This document shows positions 48,101-60,609 of a DNA stretch of 64,000 nucleotides, piece by piece. Below the pieces are notes generated by a model. That model searched no databases. It saw only the letters and a program-made list of their open reading frames with translations, and was not told where the DNA came from. A program made the position numbers and the translations under genes. The DNA is from Owenia fusiformis. Taxonomy: Eukaryota; Annelida; Polychaeta; Sabellida; Oweniidae. Numbering within the stretch: the first letter of the stretch is position 1; the number at the start of each line of letters is the position of its first letter. The stretch lies in assembly GCA_903813345.2 (NCBI GenBank), contig CAIIXF020000001.1, positions 55,135,885 to 55,199,884 of the forward strand, given 5' to 3'.

Positions 48101-51100
48101 ATGCATTCTGGCAGAACTAGTGATTGTCCAATCACAAACCTCATACTATTTTGATCGGAAATCAACTTCCAGGAAAGAAACTCCGAAAGAAAATTCTATT
48201 TCTTTTAGAAATAGAATATCCTTCGTTTATTTTGACGTTTGGATTTTGACCAAATAAAAGACTGAAGGTAAGATCTTTATCAATACATTCATCCAGAGTT
48301 GATTTTTTTTATATGACCTGCACTGCGTCCAAGTGACCCCTCATTTTCTTCATTGTTTGGGGTCCCTATAGTAAAAACTGGGTCCTCTCCATTATGGGAC
48401 GGCGTTAATGAAAGCACAGATTCTGGGAATATCCAACATATACGATTTAGACAATAAAAAGTATAGAGGCACTTGAAAGACTTGATCAAATTGATGAATT
48501 CTGCTGCTACTTGGGAAACTGAAACCGGAAGTAACTCAACTATGTCAAATCGCGAATATAATCGTGGTTTTTCATGGTCCACTCGAGTGGAGATTTTCAG
48601 GCAAGTCCGACCACTAATCAGTACTCAAGAAAAAGTACATGTACATATACTTATCAAATATAACTAGGACAATAATAAAAACCATGTTTAGCAAACATTT
48701 AAGAGAGGGACCAAGGAACCATGTATTCTGACTCATCCTTTTATTATGTCACCACCACAAGTGATGACATATGGTTATAGTCTCCAACTTTTTTGTGGCG
48801 GCAGTTGGTGTTCAGCAGTTAGTATTCAGCATTCGATGTCTATAATAAATAGCTGAGGCCTTATTCACAATGTGTCGTATCCTATGCGATTGCGACATCG
48901 CAATCGCCATCGCAAAAATCGCTAAAATTCTTATTCACATCAAAGTGCGATTGCGACTTAGCAATTTAATCGCATCAATAGCGTCGTATAATTGCGACTA
49001 CCCTCTACCAACCGCAATACAGTCGCAATATTAAAGGTTGCTTTATGTTTTAATTAAATGCGTTTAGCGTTCTCAGAATTATTTGCTATTTTAATACAAC
49101 GTTTTTCGGTATACTAACCAACATGTGATTTTAAAAAAAATCGTCATTTCATGTGTTCTGACGAGATACTAAGGGTCTAAAGTCGTCTTAAATAATGGAA
49201 GAATATTTTCTATATTTCATCTAAAATTGCTATCAATGATTCGCAATGTTATAATTCCCGCCATTATCAGTCGTCTGAGACACTGTAAAACAAAATGGCG
49301 ATGATAGCGGTGAACCGCAGACAGTAGTAGTAAGACCGAGATTATTTCGCGACAGAACACATCCATTGGATATTTACGATGATCATGAGATGATCGAGAG
49401 GTATCTTCGTTATATGAGGGAATGGACTTGAACTTTAATTCCATTAATAGATAAAGAGTAAATTGTAAAAATACGGAGGAGTGAACGATTTGAGGCAACG
49501 AAGGGGATTGATGGAACGATTATTGGAAAACAGCTAACATAAACTAAGTTCCTAGAAGATATAATTTTGAGAGGGTTGAGCGGGTCCCCTCCCATACCCA
49601 TCAAAATAGAATTTAGAAATATATCTTGGGATAGAATCGAATAAACTACTCAAATAAATGGATGTTGGGTCTATTAAATCATTTAAACACAACAATTTTA
49701 TTTTATTTAATCTTTGTTTTTATTATTAACTCCACGGACAGTCGTAAATCAATTAAATACCATTTCAACCAGCCTATGTTTGATTTATTTGTTACAGTAA
49801 AGCTGCTAACACACTGCTATCCTAAATGCGATTGCTATTGCTACGCGATTGCGATATCTTGTCATTGTGAATACCGCGCCAAAATTGCGATGTCGCAATT
49901 GCATAGCAATAGCAATCGCATTCAAATTGCGATGCTTTGTGAATAAGGCCTCTGAATGTGACATTTTGCATGTTGATAATTCATCACTTTTTGTTTCTAG
50001 GACCAAGAACTGCTGATCCAAGAATTAAATCATGAGAGATTCTTCGATGTGTTTGAGTATGGAGGTATTGAACTTAAAATCTGGGGCTGTTTTATCTGTA
50101 ACCACCCTCAGAAGTATACTGACTTGCTCCAGGATGGTAACCCAGTTATAGAGGTGGGTGGGTCTATATATTTTGCAACTTGTATGTATGTTGGAAAAAA
50201 ATAATTTTATGAATTAAAAAAGTTAAATGTTATCAGTAGAGACAACATTTCCCTGATGAAAAATTTGCACCATAAAAGGCATATATTCTTTTAAATATTT
50301 GATTTCATTACATTAGGTTACCATAGCAATCATGGATTTGTCCAATCAAATAGTTGAAAAAATAATCTTGAGGTAACAATTCGGTAATGTTTCGAGAACA
50401 TCTGTACCAAGTTTCAAGATAATTGGGTCAGTAGTATTCAACTCTCACTTCTGGATCACCATGAACATGTATAACATCATACATAGGAAGCACATGTTGA
50501 ACACAATAAAACAACTTTTGTATCCGTATCCTCCATAAATAAATGATAAAGACAACAATTTTACATTTTGTGATTTCTTTTTAGGGCCAATTGAAAGAGA
50601 AGAGAGGAAAGTGGAAGTTTCTCAAGAGATGGAAGACGAGATACTTTACATTGTCAGGGGCAACCATGACCTACAACAAAAAAGATTCAGTAATGCTTTA
50701 TTAAATTGATGTAGTTTCATAATTAAAAGATGCATGGCCATTATTGTCCATTTAAGATAATTCCTCCTTGTACATCTTAGTTTAATACAAGATCAATTTC
50801 TATCTGATTGACCATGAATCAATCAATCTGATGTTGCCGGAATGCAACATTCAGATTGATTGATTCATGGTCAATCAGGAGATGCTAATCCGCATCATTT
50901 GTGTAAATCGGAATCCAGAATCATTGACATACAGCAAAACGTAATCCATCTTGCCATATAATAATATTGAATTACAATTCTAGTTTTAATTTTGATAAAA
51001 TTCCACTCTTCCAGAAAAAAGAGACATTTCCAGTTCGAGAGATCAAAACTGTCAAAGCAGTATGTAAAGGTACCAGAGACATTCCACGTGCTTTTGAAAT

Positions 51101-51290
51101 CTTCACGCATGACAACACGCAATATGTTTTTAAACCAAAAGATGGAAAGAATGCCCAAGATTGGGTACAGTGTTTGAACATTGCTGTGGCTCGATCACAG
51201 AAGCCTCGCAGTAAGGAAGCAGAATTACGAGAGAGTTCTCAACCTGATACGACAAGATCACAACGAAGGGAGCAACAGACTAAGTTGTAG
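39138..51290 (+). CDS. VEPH1: VEPH1/Melted, PH-domain protein (14 coding exons)
   Basis: Exons: 39138-39239, 39790-39896, 40230-40374, 40579-40753, 41014-41177, 41505-41714, 42879-43093, 43416-43880, 44599-44819, 45073-45215, 45571-45702, 50001-50153, 50585-50689, 51015-51290. All junctions are GT/AG and in phase; 870 residues (vertebrate VEPH1 is about 830). It begins [20 protein letters not shown], matching the family N-terminus. Residues 1-370 are helical armadillo-like ([42 protein letters not shown]). Residues 373-550 are disordered and rich in Ser, Asn, Pro and PHN repeats. Residues 600-740 are a conserved family-specific block ([12 protein letters not shown]). A PH domain occupies about 743-845 ([18 protein letters not shown] ... 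[13 protein letters not shown] ... [11 protein letters not shown]). Melted binds phosphoinositides at the plasma membrane and modulates insulin/TOR and Hippo signalling in flies; VEPH1 affects TGF-beta signalling in vertebrates. It lies head-to-head with VAMP. Confidence 0.92.
40749..40868 (+). repeat. 43-bp tandem repeat spanning the VEPH1 exon 4 donor site
   Basis: ACAAGGTATGATTTTAACAT is present three times, starting at 40749, 40792 and 40835. Each copy contains the donor CAAG|GTATGA. Only the first joins in phase to exon 5. Confidence 0.9.
41252..41430. mobile_element. hAT-like MITE (GGGCC family) copy 3, VEPH1 intron 5
   Basis: The left end CACTGGGGGGGGGCAG and right end GATCCGCCCCTG bracket repeats of AGGCCTTAAGGC and GGCCAAATTTTGATGGGCCC. 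The flanks TATTG / CATTG agree in 4 of 5 positions with a decayed 5-bp TSD. Confidence 0.6.
42033..42805. mobile_element. TIR element (GCCCGTAGCCAG ends) in VEPH1 intron 6
   Basis: The left end GCCCGTAGCCAG is mirrored by CTGGCTACGGGC at the right. The interior holds two to three tandem units of about 180 bp (TTTTTTCTGGGCCCATCCTA followed by GGG...), at 42108, 42285 and 42468. A related end occurs at 58770. No transposase. Confidence 0.65.
45777..46201. mobile_element. ~425-bp MITE (GCGAGTAG family), full copy, VEPH1 intron 11
   Basis: TIRs ACCCAAATGCGAGTAG (left) and CTACTCGCATCTGGGT (right). It contains CACCACCAGGTGGC at 45807-45820. The copy at 59161-59588 is the same along its length (for example AAAGTTCCCTTAAACTT and CATGGGGTCTATGGGGAATC). 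Confidence 0.75.
46280..47752. mobile_element. TIR element with ~300-bp internal tandem repeats, VEPH1 intron 11
   Basis: The ends GCTCACATGGTG and CACCATGTGAGC are inverted. Near the left end is a GTCTGTCCGTCCGTCC run. CCTCTGTCGATAGGATTCC recurs at about 46387, 46681, 47007 (shortened) and 47329. Each is followed by TCAAAATGGCCGCCATTTTTGT-like (in part) and CGCGAAATTCACTTTTG. The ORFs at 46782-47036 and similar are repeat-derived. Confidence 0.65.
48855..49952. mobile_element. ~1.1-kb TIR element with ATTGCGAT-rich ends, VEPH1 intron 11
   Basis: GAGGCCTTATTCACAA at the left and TTGTGAATAAGGCCTC at the right are exact inverses. About 150 bases inside each end are packed with GCGATTGCGAT / ATTGCGAC motifs (subterminal repeats). 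No complete transposase ORF was seen. Confidence 0.75.
50804..50878. repeat. Near-perfect 75-bp palindrome in VEPH1 intron 13
   Basis: CTGATTGACCATGAATCAAT leads into a hairpin whose other arm ends ATTGATTCATGGTCAATCAG. The arms are about 35 bases with a short GCCGGAA-type loop. Confidence 0.85.
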
Positions 51291-53225
51291 TTTAATAAAT
51301 GGTCTAATAAATATTATTTCAGAACACCCAAGTTAAAAAACTGAGCATCTTTGAGGTGGGCTTTGGGATCCTTAGTTTTCAGATATCAATGTGGGGCAAC
51401 ACCAGGGGGTGCCACTGTCTTTCAAATGCAATGATACTGTATATTTAGTTGAATCATTTCAAATTGTAGATTTATCGGCTTGTCTGCTACTTGTAACATA
51501 TATGTATATTTGTTTTATATTAAAAAACGTAAGCAAATAATGAGAGCTATATATATGTATTTATCCAACTGATAGGGATATACGTAAATTGGGAGTGTAC
51601 CATGTTTGACGACACCTGGAATTATTTACCATATGCTCTCAGATGTCCGTTGTTTACTTATATGTTTCGACAAAAAGATCACCAAAATATAACATGATTC
51701 GACTTTTGTCAGGTGAATCAATTTAAAGTCTTTCAAGACCTCACACTCATATTTGATTTGCTTGAATGTAAAATGCAATGGCATCTTACACTGGAAAAGT
51801 AGCATTATCTTCCAGATCTTGCAATAAGCTTTTGCAAACTTAAATATTGAAGTCAATTATTTTTCATAATAATAATTTAAAATGTAGTTGGGATACATTA
51901 TTTACAATCCCATCTATTTTCCAAAAAAAAAAGAAAGAAAGCTAGATAGACAGGTTGAAATAAATTGTCTTAAATATTGATTTATTCTCTATTATACCCC
52001 TACCCTCAAGTGCAGTACACCTAAAAAAGGGATATGATATTTATCATCTTTATCTAGATTCAAGACTGTAGAAGAAGTTCAGTTTATCAGTTATACAATA
52101 CTGTGACACATAACTACTTGTTGATTCTGCCATAATTAGCTTTTAAAGAATTATTGCTGTCTCATAAGTTTTGCACTAAATTTTACAATATTGATTGTGT
52201 ATAATGTAATGTATGCGTGGTATCAGTTCCTACAAATTTGAAAAAATCAGTGGCACTATTTTTGAATTTTCACATTCAAATGAGTATGTAATTTGTTTAA
52301 TCAATTGTGTGTAGAATGAGTGCGAAACTTTTGAGATATCCCCTTAGTCAATGAGATAAATTCAATGTAGCACTCATTATTTCCATTCCTCATTATTTTC
52401 TTGGGGCTGTTGCTAAACTACTGTGCAGTATACATGTACATACATTTATTGTACTTTATTGTAAAATTGTATTTCATGATATGATATTAACAAAGACAAT
52501 GGAATGACATTTGTAATTAGCTGTTTATACATACATATTTTATAAAGAATCTTCATGAAGCTAAATAACAAAGAGATCGATCAGTTTTATTTTACAAATG
52601 GTTCGTTTTATATGATGAAAGGGTTATTTAATTGGGACGTCTGGAGGTTTAAAGCACATGTGCTTATAAATACATGTGTATATGTATTATGTATTCCAAA
52701 GGATAAATCCTATCCAAAACTGGCTATTATATAACTAATTTATCCCTTCATTATTAAAATGACAGTCGTTCATCATAAAATAAAAACATAGCACCATTTG
52801 GCAGGCTCACGTGGTGAAAAATTAATTTATTCAAAAACAAGAAACACAAAATATCTGGGACCAACAATGGTATAAAGTATTAAATATTGACGAATGGACA
52901 GACAGAAGGATGATTCCCTTGGAAAACAATATGAGCCAAAAATGACTGGCCGAATGATATGGAACTTGGACATCGTGGGTTCAGAAATATTTATTGGTCT
53001 TTGCAGATATAGTTTTTAAATCACATCATTACTTAGTTGGGAGATACCTTATTAAAGGTAAAGTTATAGTACTATAGGTGTACGTACTAAGTACGCGTTT
53101 GTAGATCATAATTGTATTTTCTAATTTATTTTGTATCATTCATAAATTGTGTAATAATCGGGTGTTGGTTCTGTATATATCATACAATGAGTTTATTCTA
53201 AATAAAATATGAGTTATAATTATTG
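51291..53225 (+). other. VEPH1: VEPH1 3' UTR (probable extent)
   Basis: AATAAA at 51294-51299 is almost at the stop codon. A stronger candidate is the AATAAA near 53200, followed by the GT-rich TGGCTGTGTTGTATTTGTAT, which would give a 3' UTR of about 1.9 kb. No coding exon was recognised between them. Confidence 0.4.
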
Positions 53226-53689
53226 GCTGTGTTGTATTTGTATTTTGTATACATAAGTACTGAGTATATACAAATTACAGAGTGACCCAAAAAGTTGACC
53301 CATTATCAAATGTATTTATAATCAGCAAAGCTAAAATTTAGAAATGCTGTGTATATTTAACCTACCAGATATGCTGCAAATTCGATTCTGGCACTGAATG
53401 GAAACTGAGAAAATTCTAAAGCCACTTTTCTGGGTCTTTAGCTTTCCTAATTTTGATGGAATCTTTGTTAGGCTTGTGTTGAACTTGATAGAGTGTTCGG
53501 TGTGGGGAAACAGTGGTATATATACATGTACTTACATATTACCAACAACATGCCCGACATGGAGTGAGCTTGAATAATTATATTTTCGTTGTCTATTTAT
53601 TAAGGTTATTTGTCAACTCCGAAGAGGTAGATGTCCCAATCATTTCCACATCTTGAATGGTGACATATCTTTAGTATCTATTTCCTATT

Positions 53690-53780
53690 CAGGGGCCAAT
53701 GGGAGGATCTTGAAACTAACAAGGCGGGAGGCAAATTTCAAAAACCCCTGCCAACCCCCCACCCCCCTATTCCGCCAGTG
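53690..53780. mobile_element. hAT-like MITE remnant, copy 4
   Basis: It begins CAGGGGCC and ends TTCCGCCAGTG, with AACAAGGCGGGAGGCAAATT inside. It is much shorter (91 bp) than copies 1-3. No clear TSD. Confidence 0.5.
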
Positions 53781-53847
53781 TTTAACTCTGTTACTGGCGA
53801 TGATTTCAACCTAAAACAATTTCTGTGTTGCCATGACGACCTAAACG

Positions 53848-53855
53848 TGACGTCA
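53848..53855. promoter_or_regulatory. CRE-type palindrome TGACGTCA upstream of the 54055 gene
   Basis: A perfect 8-bp match about 200 bases before the putative start codon, followed at 53857 by a TATATATTTA stretch that could be a TATA box. Confidence 0.35.
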
Positions 53856-54054
53856 TTATATATTTATGTCGCATTGACATAACCTTGAACTGGAATCAAT
53901 TATCTTACTGTGACGTTGTGTATGCACATTATGACATCATGGAAGTTGTCTATAACGATATGCTTCCCAGAGCAACATAACAAAACAAAAAAGTCTATGC
54001 AATCTATTTATCAAGACGTGTTCATCGCAACTGTGATATATAATACAAGCAAAG

Positions 54055-55393
54055 ATGTTCGTTGAGAGCTGTTTAGTAATGCTTGAAGATATAATGTCGT
54101 TGATACAGACCTTGTCATCGGATGTGATTGATACCATCGTGAGGTAAATTTGAATTAACAGCTTAAAACAGCTCTTTAATTAAGCAGCATTTTTGTATTC
54201 CATGCAAATCAGTTTACGTTTATTTGTTTGTTTCCTTTCTATGATTTTTCTCAGATGTTTTTATAATCCCAATAAAATAATTTGTTCATCTAATTGACTG
54301 TAATTGAAACCACTAGTAATATTAAACATATTTTATTTTTAGTTTGATTCATAGTCAACTCTTAAAATATATTCCAAGTCTACTGAATCGTCTATCAGCG
54401 TGGTTGGCATCATTTCTGAGAGTGTTGACTCTCGCACTAGATGTTCTACGAAATGCTGCATACTTGAAAGATTATCTAAAAGGTAATTTTACTAACTATT
54501 AGTCTTACGGTAATTTCTAATCTTTTAAATCTTCGCGAATGAATCTCAGATAAAACAAATGGTAAACTAGTATTCTGTACGGAATTATTTGGTACTAAAT
54601 AGTTGACAAGTGGGGTACAGAAACAAATTAGTACACCATAACTTTATTCATATTCTAAATCATGTTTATTTTATTGTTTGAAGGGCTCATTGGTCGCTCC
54701 CACGCGGTTTCATCAACGCAGTTTCATCAAGTACAGGCTGAACAGACTGGTAAAGGTGACAGTGTAAAGGAACCGACGCCTCTTGATCTTGGCAATACGA
54801 ATGAGGAATACTCAGAACGATCGACTGAAGCCGTCATCGATGTTACGATTAATCCCTCGCTTATAAGGAGTCGGTTTATTGATACGGAGGTAACCGATTA
54901 TATCAAAGCAAGAAGCGCCTGCAAATCACCTATGATGAGAATGGGTACTCGTCCTTTGAGACAATCACCGACAGATGTTGATTTCTTTGACATTGATTCT
55001 AAGATTTACAATACCATGCGGCGCCAACGTTTGACCTCTATGCCAAAAATAAAGCACGGAATCTCTGCGTTGAAGCCTGTTGCATATGAGGCCCCGATAC
55101 ACGACATCCACGATTTAAGCGTCAACGTTAAAGTATGCTCGGTGTCTCAGACGCCAAAAGAAGTTGTTGACTTCAGTAATACTGCTAGCATAACAGAACC
55201 AACTCCCCACAGGATGGTGGAGTTAAAGGACGAAGTAAAAATAGTAAATACAAAGCAGCAATCGCCAAAGAAGAAGTCACTTGCGAAACGAATAAGGAAG
55301 TTCTTGACGCCTAAAAAGTTGATTTCATTTGGAAGAAACTTGAAAAATCCGTATATCACTATGGCAAATAAATACTGTAATATCTTTTCATGA
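54055..55393 (+). CDS. Unrecognised three-exon protein (312 residues)
   Basis: Exons 54055-54143, 54343-54482 and 54684-55393 join in phase at GTAAAT/TTTTTAG and GTAATT/TTTGAAG sites. Residues 1-77 are hydrophobic/helical (MFVESCLVMLEDIMSLIQT, ...LLKYIPSLLNRLSAWL, ASFLRVLTLALDVL) and could form an amphipathic or membrane-associated bundle. Residues 78-312 are polar and probably disordered, ending in a basic block (QQSPKKKSLAKRIRKFLTPK). I recognise no family. The last exon alone has an open frame from 54662, but its ATG there is upstream of the acceptor and lies in the intron. The third acceptor (TTGAAG) is the weakest part of the model. AATAAA occurs near 55478. Confidence 0.5.
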
Positions 55394-58300
55394 CATGTTT
55401 TTGATACCAATTGTTGCTATATTTGAATTATTTATTGTTGTTTATTTTAATTTAATTTCACATGTTCCAAAAATATAATAAATTGTGATTGCACATACAG
55501 ACATACGCATTGGTCTTTCATAAATGATACTATTAATTTTACCCTGCGCGCACAGTCTAGTTTTAAACTACCAAGAAAAGTGAAGACAAAGCTCTCTTTT
55601 AAGAATTGAAGTCGAACGAATGCAAAGGGTATATTAATTTAGACAGTTTCAATCGAATATGTTTATATACATACTACTGCCACCTTTATATCTATACATT
55701 AAGCTTAACTACGAAGTGTAAAGTTTCAACAGGATTTGTTAGATATATTATGTCGACCTAGTCCTTCAAACCTGCTGCACACAACCGTTGCGCTAGAGAT
55801 TCCGATAAATGTAGCAATTCAATGTGGCATACTGAAAGGCCCCTATGCTTAATAAAAAAAGCATTTGAAGTTCAGAGATCATTAGTAGTGCATGCACATG
55901 ATAAACAAAGTACATGTTTTAAATTAATTTTGTTTTAAAAGATGGCGAACACTTTTATTAAAATGAATCAATGTATCATGTAATACAAACAACTTCGCCA
56001 TCTTTCAATGACATTGATAAAAACTTGATATATAAAGCTTGACAGATTGAAGATATTTTTTGATAATTTATTGATGTGGTCCGTTTTAGCTGTTGTTTGT
56101 GTCAAATGAAAGATAAGGTTCTTATCAATACATTGGACATTCTATAAAATTCAAATAAAAGTCTTTATTTTGCCCAAAAACATTGAAAATACGCAATTGT
56201 ACAGAACAAATGAGCAATGTCATTGTAATATTATAAATTATTAATGAGGATTGCATTCGGGGTAGGGTCACCCTGGAAATGTCTATTGATTGGTAGAGAG
56301 GACCGATAGAAGATGACCGACAGAAAGATGGCACTGATTTTGGAAATCAAGCTGTCCTCACACTCTCAGATGTCGACAACACATCCTGTTCTAAAAATAA
56401 ATATTTTATTACTATGATAGGGGGTATAAACAACCAAAACGATCAAACTGTCTTATCAATTTCTTAACTGAGAGACTTATGAGAAATCAAGTTCATGTTT
56501 AAATATTCTATAGCAAAGACCATTTTAAGTAATGTATTAATTTTAAAATCTAAGTATTAGTTATATAATATTAATTATCATGAATATAGTTGCCTCGATT
56601 TATAGATTTAGAAAGTACATTGTATCGGATATTGTTATATAAATTGGGAGCTTGTAATGCATTTAGCTTAACGACATTGAATGGGATAATCTGTTTTGAG
56701 GACAAGTTTGAAATGAAAGAAATATAATTCACGATTTATTAATTTATATTTGAAATTAAACAATTTGAAGCCCGAGTTAAAAGGAGAAATATACCTTGCC
56801 ATTTTTATGTTATAAACTTTATACAGACCATTAACAGAATAACCATTCAGTGTACTTTTATATTATGATGCATATATTTGTTTTGATAATGCTTTTAGTT
56901 CAAAGAACTCGTTTGTATCTGCCATATCTAAGATGAATGCTTAAAAACCCGCGGATCGTTAGTATCATTACGTATATCAGAGACATATAGACTATTTCTG
57001 CGTGTATAAACTCACAAATTAGTTGATATGTAATTTTTTTGACCTCTGAAAAATCAAATAGATCATAGAGATCACATATAATCCTTGTTTCAATACACAT
57101 CATCATATATGCGGGTTTTCTTTGCTTGAAATGGTTAAACGAAGGTTGTTGACCATTTGAAGTGAAAATGGGTCAATATTGCAATGTTCATCAAATCATT
57201 TTAACACTAATTTAAACCCTAGAAGTACATTAACATAGGATGATATTAGCAAATTGAGAGTATAAGCTTTGCCTGCTTAACATTTATTTGGGCATAGCTT
57301 TCCCTGGAGCATTAAGGCAGATCATCACAGGCTTAATTCTAAGTCAGACGATAAAAAGTAGCAAAATAAATTCGTTGAGGATAACAAAATCAAGTGGAAG
57401 TGGGAAATTCTTTTTGATAAAGCAACTGGCCATATGAATAAATAGTGCTCAGAATGGTGAAAAACTGCATGATTTTGAAAGGATTTTTGGCCAGGGGTCG
57501 AACCCATCGGACTCCCCCTCGCCCCGGCTACCGGCTTGATATAGCCAACCGAATGCCTTCGTTTTTATACCGTGTTAAAGCCCGTAAATGTTTAGAATCT
57601 TTATTTTGTTTATTTATAATACAACTTCAGAAATTTGTGATGAATTTGAAAAAAATTGAATTAGGCCTACCAAATATATAAACAAGCTTTAACACGCAAT
57701 CCAGAATGGAACATCCGCTTGCCGAACTTATGAACAGGGGTGTATGTGAATTTATATGAATCATTCATCATAACATAAATAGTTGGTTCACTTTCAGATA
57801 ATCAAACAAGCGTTATATATTATAAAATATTTCATTATACTTTTGAAAGTGGGCCAATAATGTGACTGATAGAGAAAGTAATGGCAACCCATGGATATGG
57901 ATAACCTGTTTAATGGAATTTAATTTTTAATTATGTTGAACAGTTATGACTGAACATTTTTATGAACCACAAAACCACATGAACAGACTTTTTGTGGACC
58001 AACGGGGATTTGGTGCTCCAAATTTTTGAAGCGCAATGAGTAAGGTGGCATTTTCGAACTTTGCTCTTATTTACGGAAAATAAACCTATTCTTCTCTAGA
58101 TAATATTTGATGAATTGTCTCCAGCTTTACCTCTTGATGGTGAGATATGAAATTGTGTTGCGTATGGATTTTGCATTTTCACTGATTATATTGCATTTCT
58201 ACAGTTTTGTAAAGACATTCTCTTGTTTTACACTAACAGTTTTATGTTTATTAAAATGAAACAGCTTTTGATAGGCATATGATCTGGTGATTAGCTTTTT

Positions 58301-58900
58301 TGTTTTCTAAGAAGCGAATGAGATATTCATGATGAAAATCAAACTTGAGAGCATGTTATGTCATCCTGGATTTTAAGATACACGGTTTTGCATGATCAAA
58401 GCAAAATTATGACACTCGTATACTTAGCACGTATTGATGACCAGGGTGATTGTGAAAATCACTCGCTGGTGATCTTTCATCTTAATTTTTGATCCATTGT
58501 AATCGGATGAAAGATGAACTGCAATCAATCAATAGCATGCAATTACAACTTAAATTAGCTTTTTAAATAGAGTAGTTTGTTTGGTTTTCTTGAGATTTGA
58601 GCGAAGCGAAGTAATTTCACGTTTCTGGCATTCTTGGTCCAAGGGTATTTCACTTCCTTCCATAAATTCAGGAATAAATGACGGCTTTTGAATAAAGGAT
58701 GCGTTTCTTGTGGTGTATCCGGGGGTGTATCCATCATTCGGCCATCGGCAGTCTAAAGTATTTGCAAATGTTGGCCCGTAGCCAGAGAAGGAGAGTTGGG
58801 GCCCCTGGTCAAAGGTTATTTCAAAATCATGCAGTTGGGTATGGATACTGAACTGTAACTTTTATGTGTGAACATGCAGTATATTTTATTGACAACTAAT
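55394..58900. other. Spacer, no gene recognised
   Basis: AT-rich. The ORF at 57445-57681 spans a GC-rich remnant with GCCCCGGCTACCGG and shows no similarity to anything known. Confidence 0.4.
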
Positions 58901-59160
58901 AACAACACTAAAGAAATCAGTACACCAATGTTTTTAAGTCACTTGTGATCCACGGCAGCCGAACGGCTACCGTAGCTTCCAAAATCTAGAGAAATTTGCA
59001 ACATATAGGGATAAGCATTATGATGCAGATTTTCTATATCGATTTACTGAAGCTACGGCCGCCGTGTGGTTACCGTAGAGCAAATGCGACTGAGGCTTAA
59101 GCAAACAACATTTTAGAGTCCGTGACACCGTATGAGTGAACAAAAACTGAACACAATAAC

Positions 59161-59588
59161 GCAGATGCGAGTAGGTAGTTACCAGATTCACCACCAGGTG
59201 GCTCGTTCGGGTCAGATAGCATGGCGGGTATAGGAGAAAGTTCCCTTAAACTTAAATCACATCTGTTTTAATGATTCAATTTTCATATAACCCTTATGTA
59301 TCTAATAGTTATGCAAACTGAAATATGTCCAGTAAAAGAAAATGTTATCTATCCAATACAAGAAAAGATATTTCACTTTTTGTGATTTTGTATCATGGGG
59401 TCTATGGGGAATCAACCCGAACAAGAAGTCACATTTTCAAAAAAAATTAAATTTTCAAAGTTGATAAACAATTTTCGAAACCATATTTCTAAATGTACTT
59501 TTACATGCAGATTTCAAATATGACATCACTTTGACTGAATTTTGAATATTTAATGACATAAATCAAGATTATTTCTACTCGCACCTAG
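59161..59588. mobile_element. ~425-bp MITE (GCGAGTAG family), second full copy
   Basis: It begins GCAGATGCGAGTAGGTAGTT and ends ATTTCTACTCGCACCTAG. It contains CACCACCAGGTGGCTCG at 59189-59205. Co-linear with the copy at 45777. Confidence 0.75.
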
Positions 59589-60494
59589 TCTATTCAACCG
59601 TATCAGCTCCAATCAGCCACCCGGTGAGGTATGTTGGTGGTCACGACGGCCAGAGGCAAGATTAAAATCTCACGTGTCATCAATATTTATGGGACCTGTT
59701 TTCAAATCACGTGGTCACAGTTGGTCATAAGTTATGCATAAATTAATAACGATCGATGACTTATGGGTGAATATTCATATGGGGGAGACCATGGGCTATC
59801 AATTCTAGTTGAAAGGGGAGACGTTGCTTGGTCTTTGCGGACTTTCATGACCATATTTCACCGAAAAGTAAGACTTTGGCTGATGCTTAAAAAGCAGTGA
59901 AAAATTAAGCGCCATTGAGAAGTGATTAGCGCTATGGATATTCTTATTATGTTACATATTTTCGTGTTTGACTTATATGTCATGCAACATTTCAAAAGTA
60001 CCAAATTTGTATCGCGTGATATAATAGGCAATCTTTAAAACATTGATGAAGAAGCAATATCGTCGTCGTCATCTGATATTCAATATTTGTATATTTATAG
60101 TATTCACCTCAAATTAGCTGTGGCATAACACTTAGCCAAATATAAACTAATAATTACATTTTTGTCACACTTCCCAATCCCATCCATGGTCTGTAATCAA
60201 GACCGACGAGTTTAAAGCCCGGGTGTTAAAGTAATGCATTTTCATTTGTTTAATTATATTATTCATTTGATTATATTATGTCACGTGTGCGCAAATATTT
60301 CGCAAATATTCAACTCAATAAATTCCGAGAGATTTCTTCAAAACATCTTGACATACTTCATGAGTGATCAAAAACATACTTTTAGAAGCTTGCCGCGCAC
60401 TATATCCGGTTCAACATATTTGGCTGTCTCTAGTGTGGATACTAGAATAGTAATTGTCACTTTTCTATGGAAAGGCACATTGCAAACTACATAA

Positions 60495-60609
60495 TGACCC
60501 TTAGTCTAGCTACGAGACCCTGTACCCGCCCCCCCCCCTTTTTTTTGACTACACACCCTCTCACACAGTGGAGAGGGGCTCAAGGGCTTGTAGCTAGACT
60601 AAAGGACCC
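60495..60609. repeat. Inverted repeat CCTTAGTCTAGCTAC ... GTAGCTAGACTAAAGG
   Basis: The arms lie at the two ends of a 115-bp segment with poly-C and poly-T in between. Probably a small foldback element. Confidence 0.6.

Noticed and set aside
47820-48620. Possible element bounded by AGTGATTGGAAGACTGACTC and a related right end near 48620
   Set aside because: The end similarity is too weak to call inverted repeats by eye.
57470-57545. GGGTCGAACCC as a tRNA B box
   Set aside because: No A box at the right distance and no cloverleaf could be drawn.
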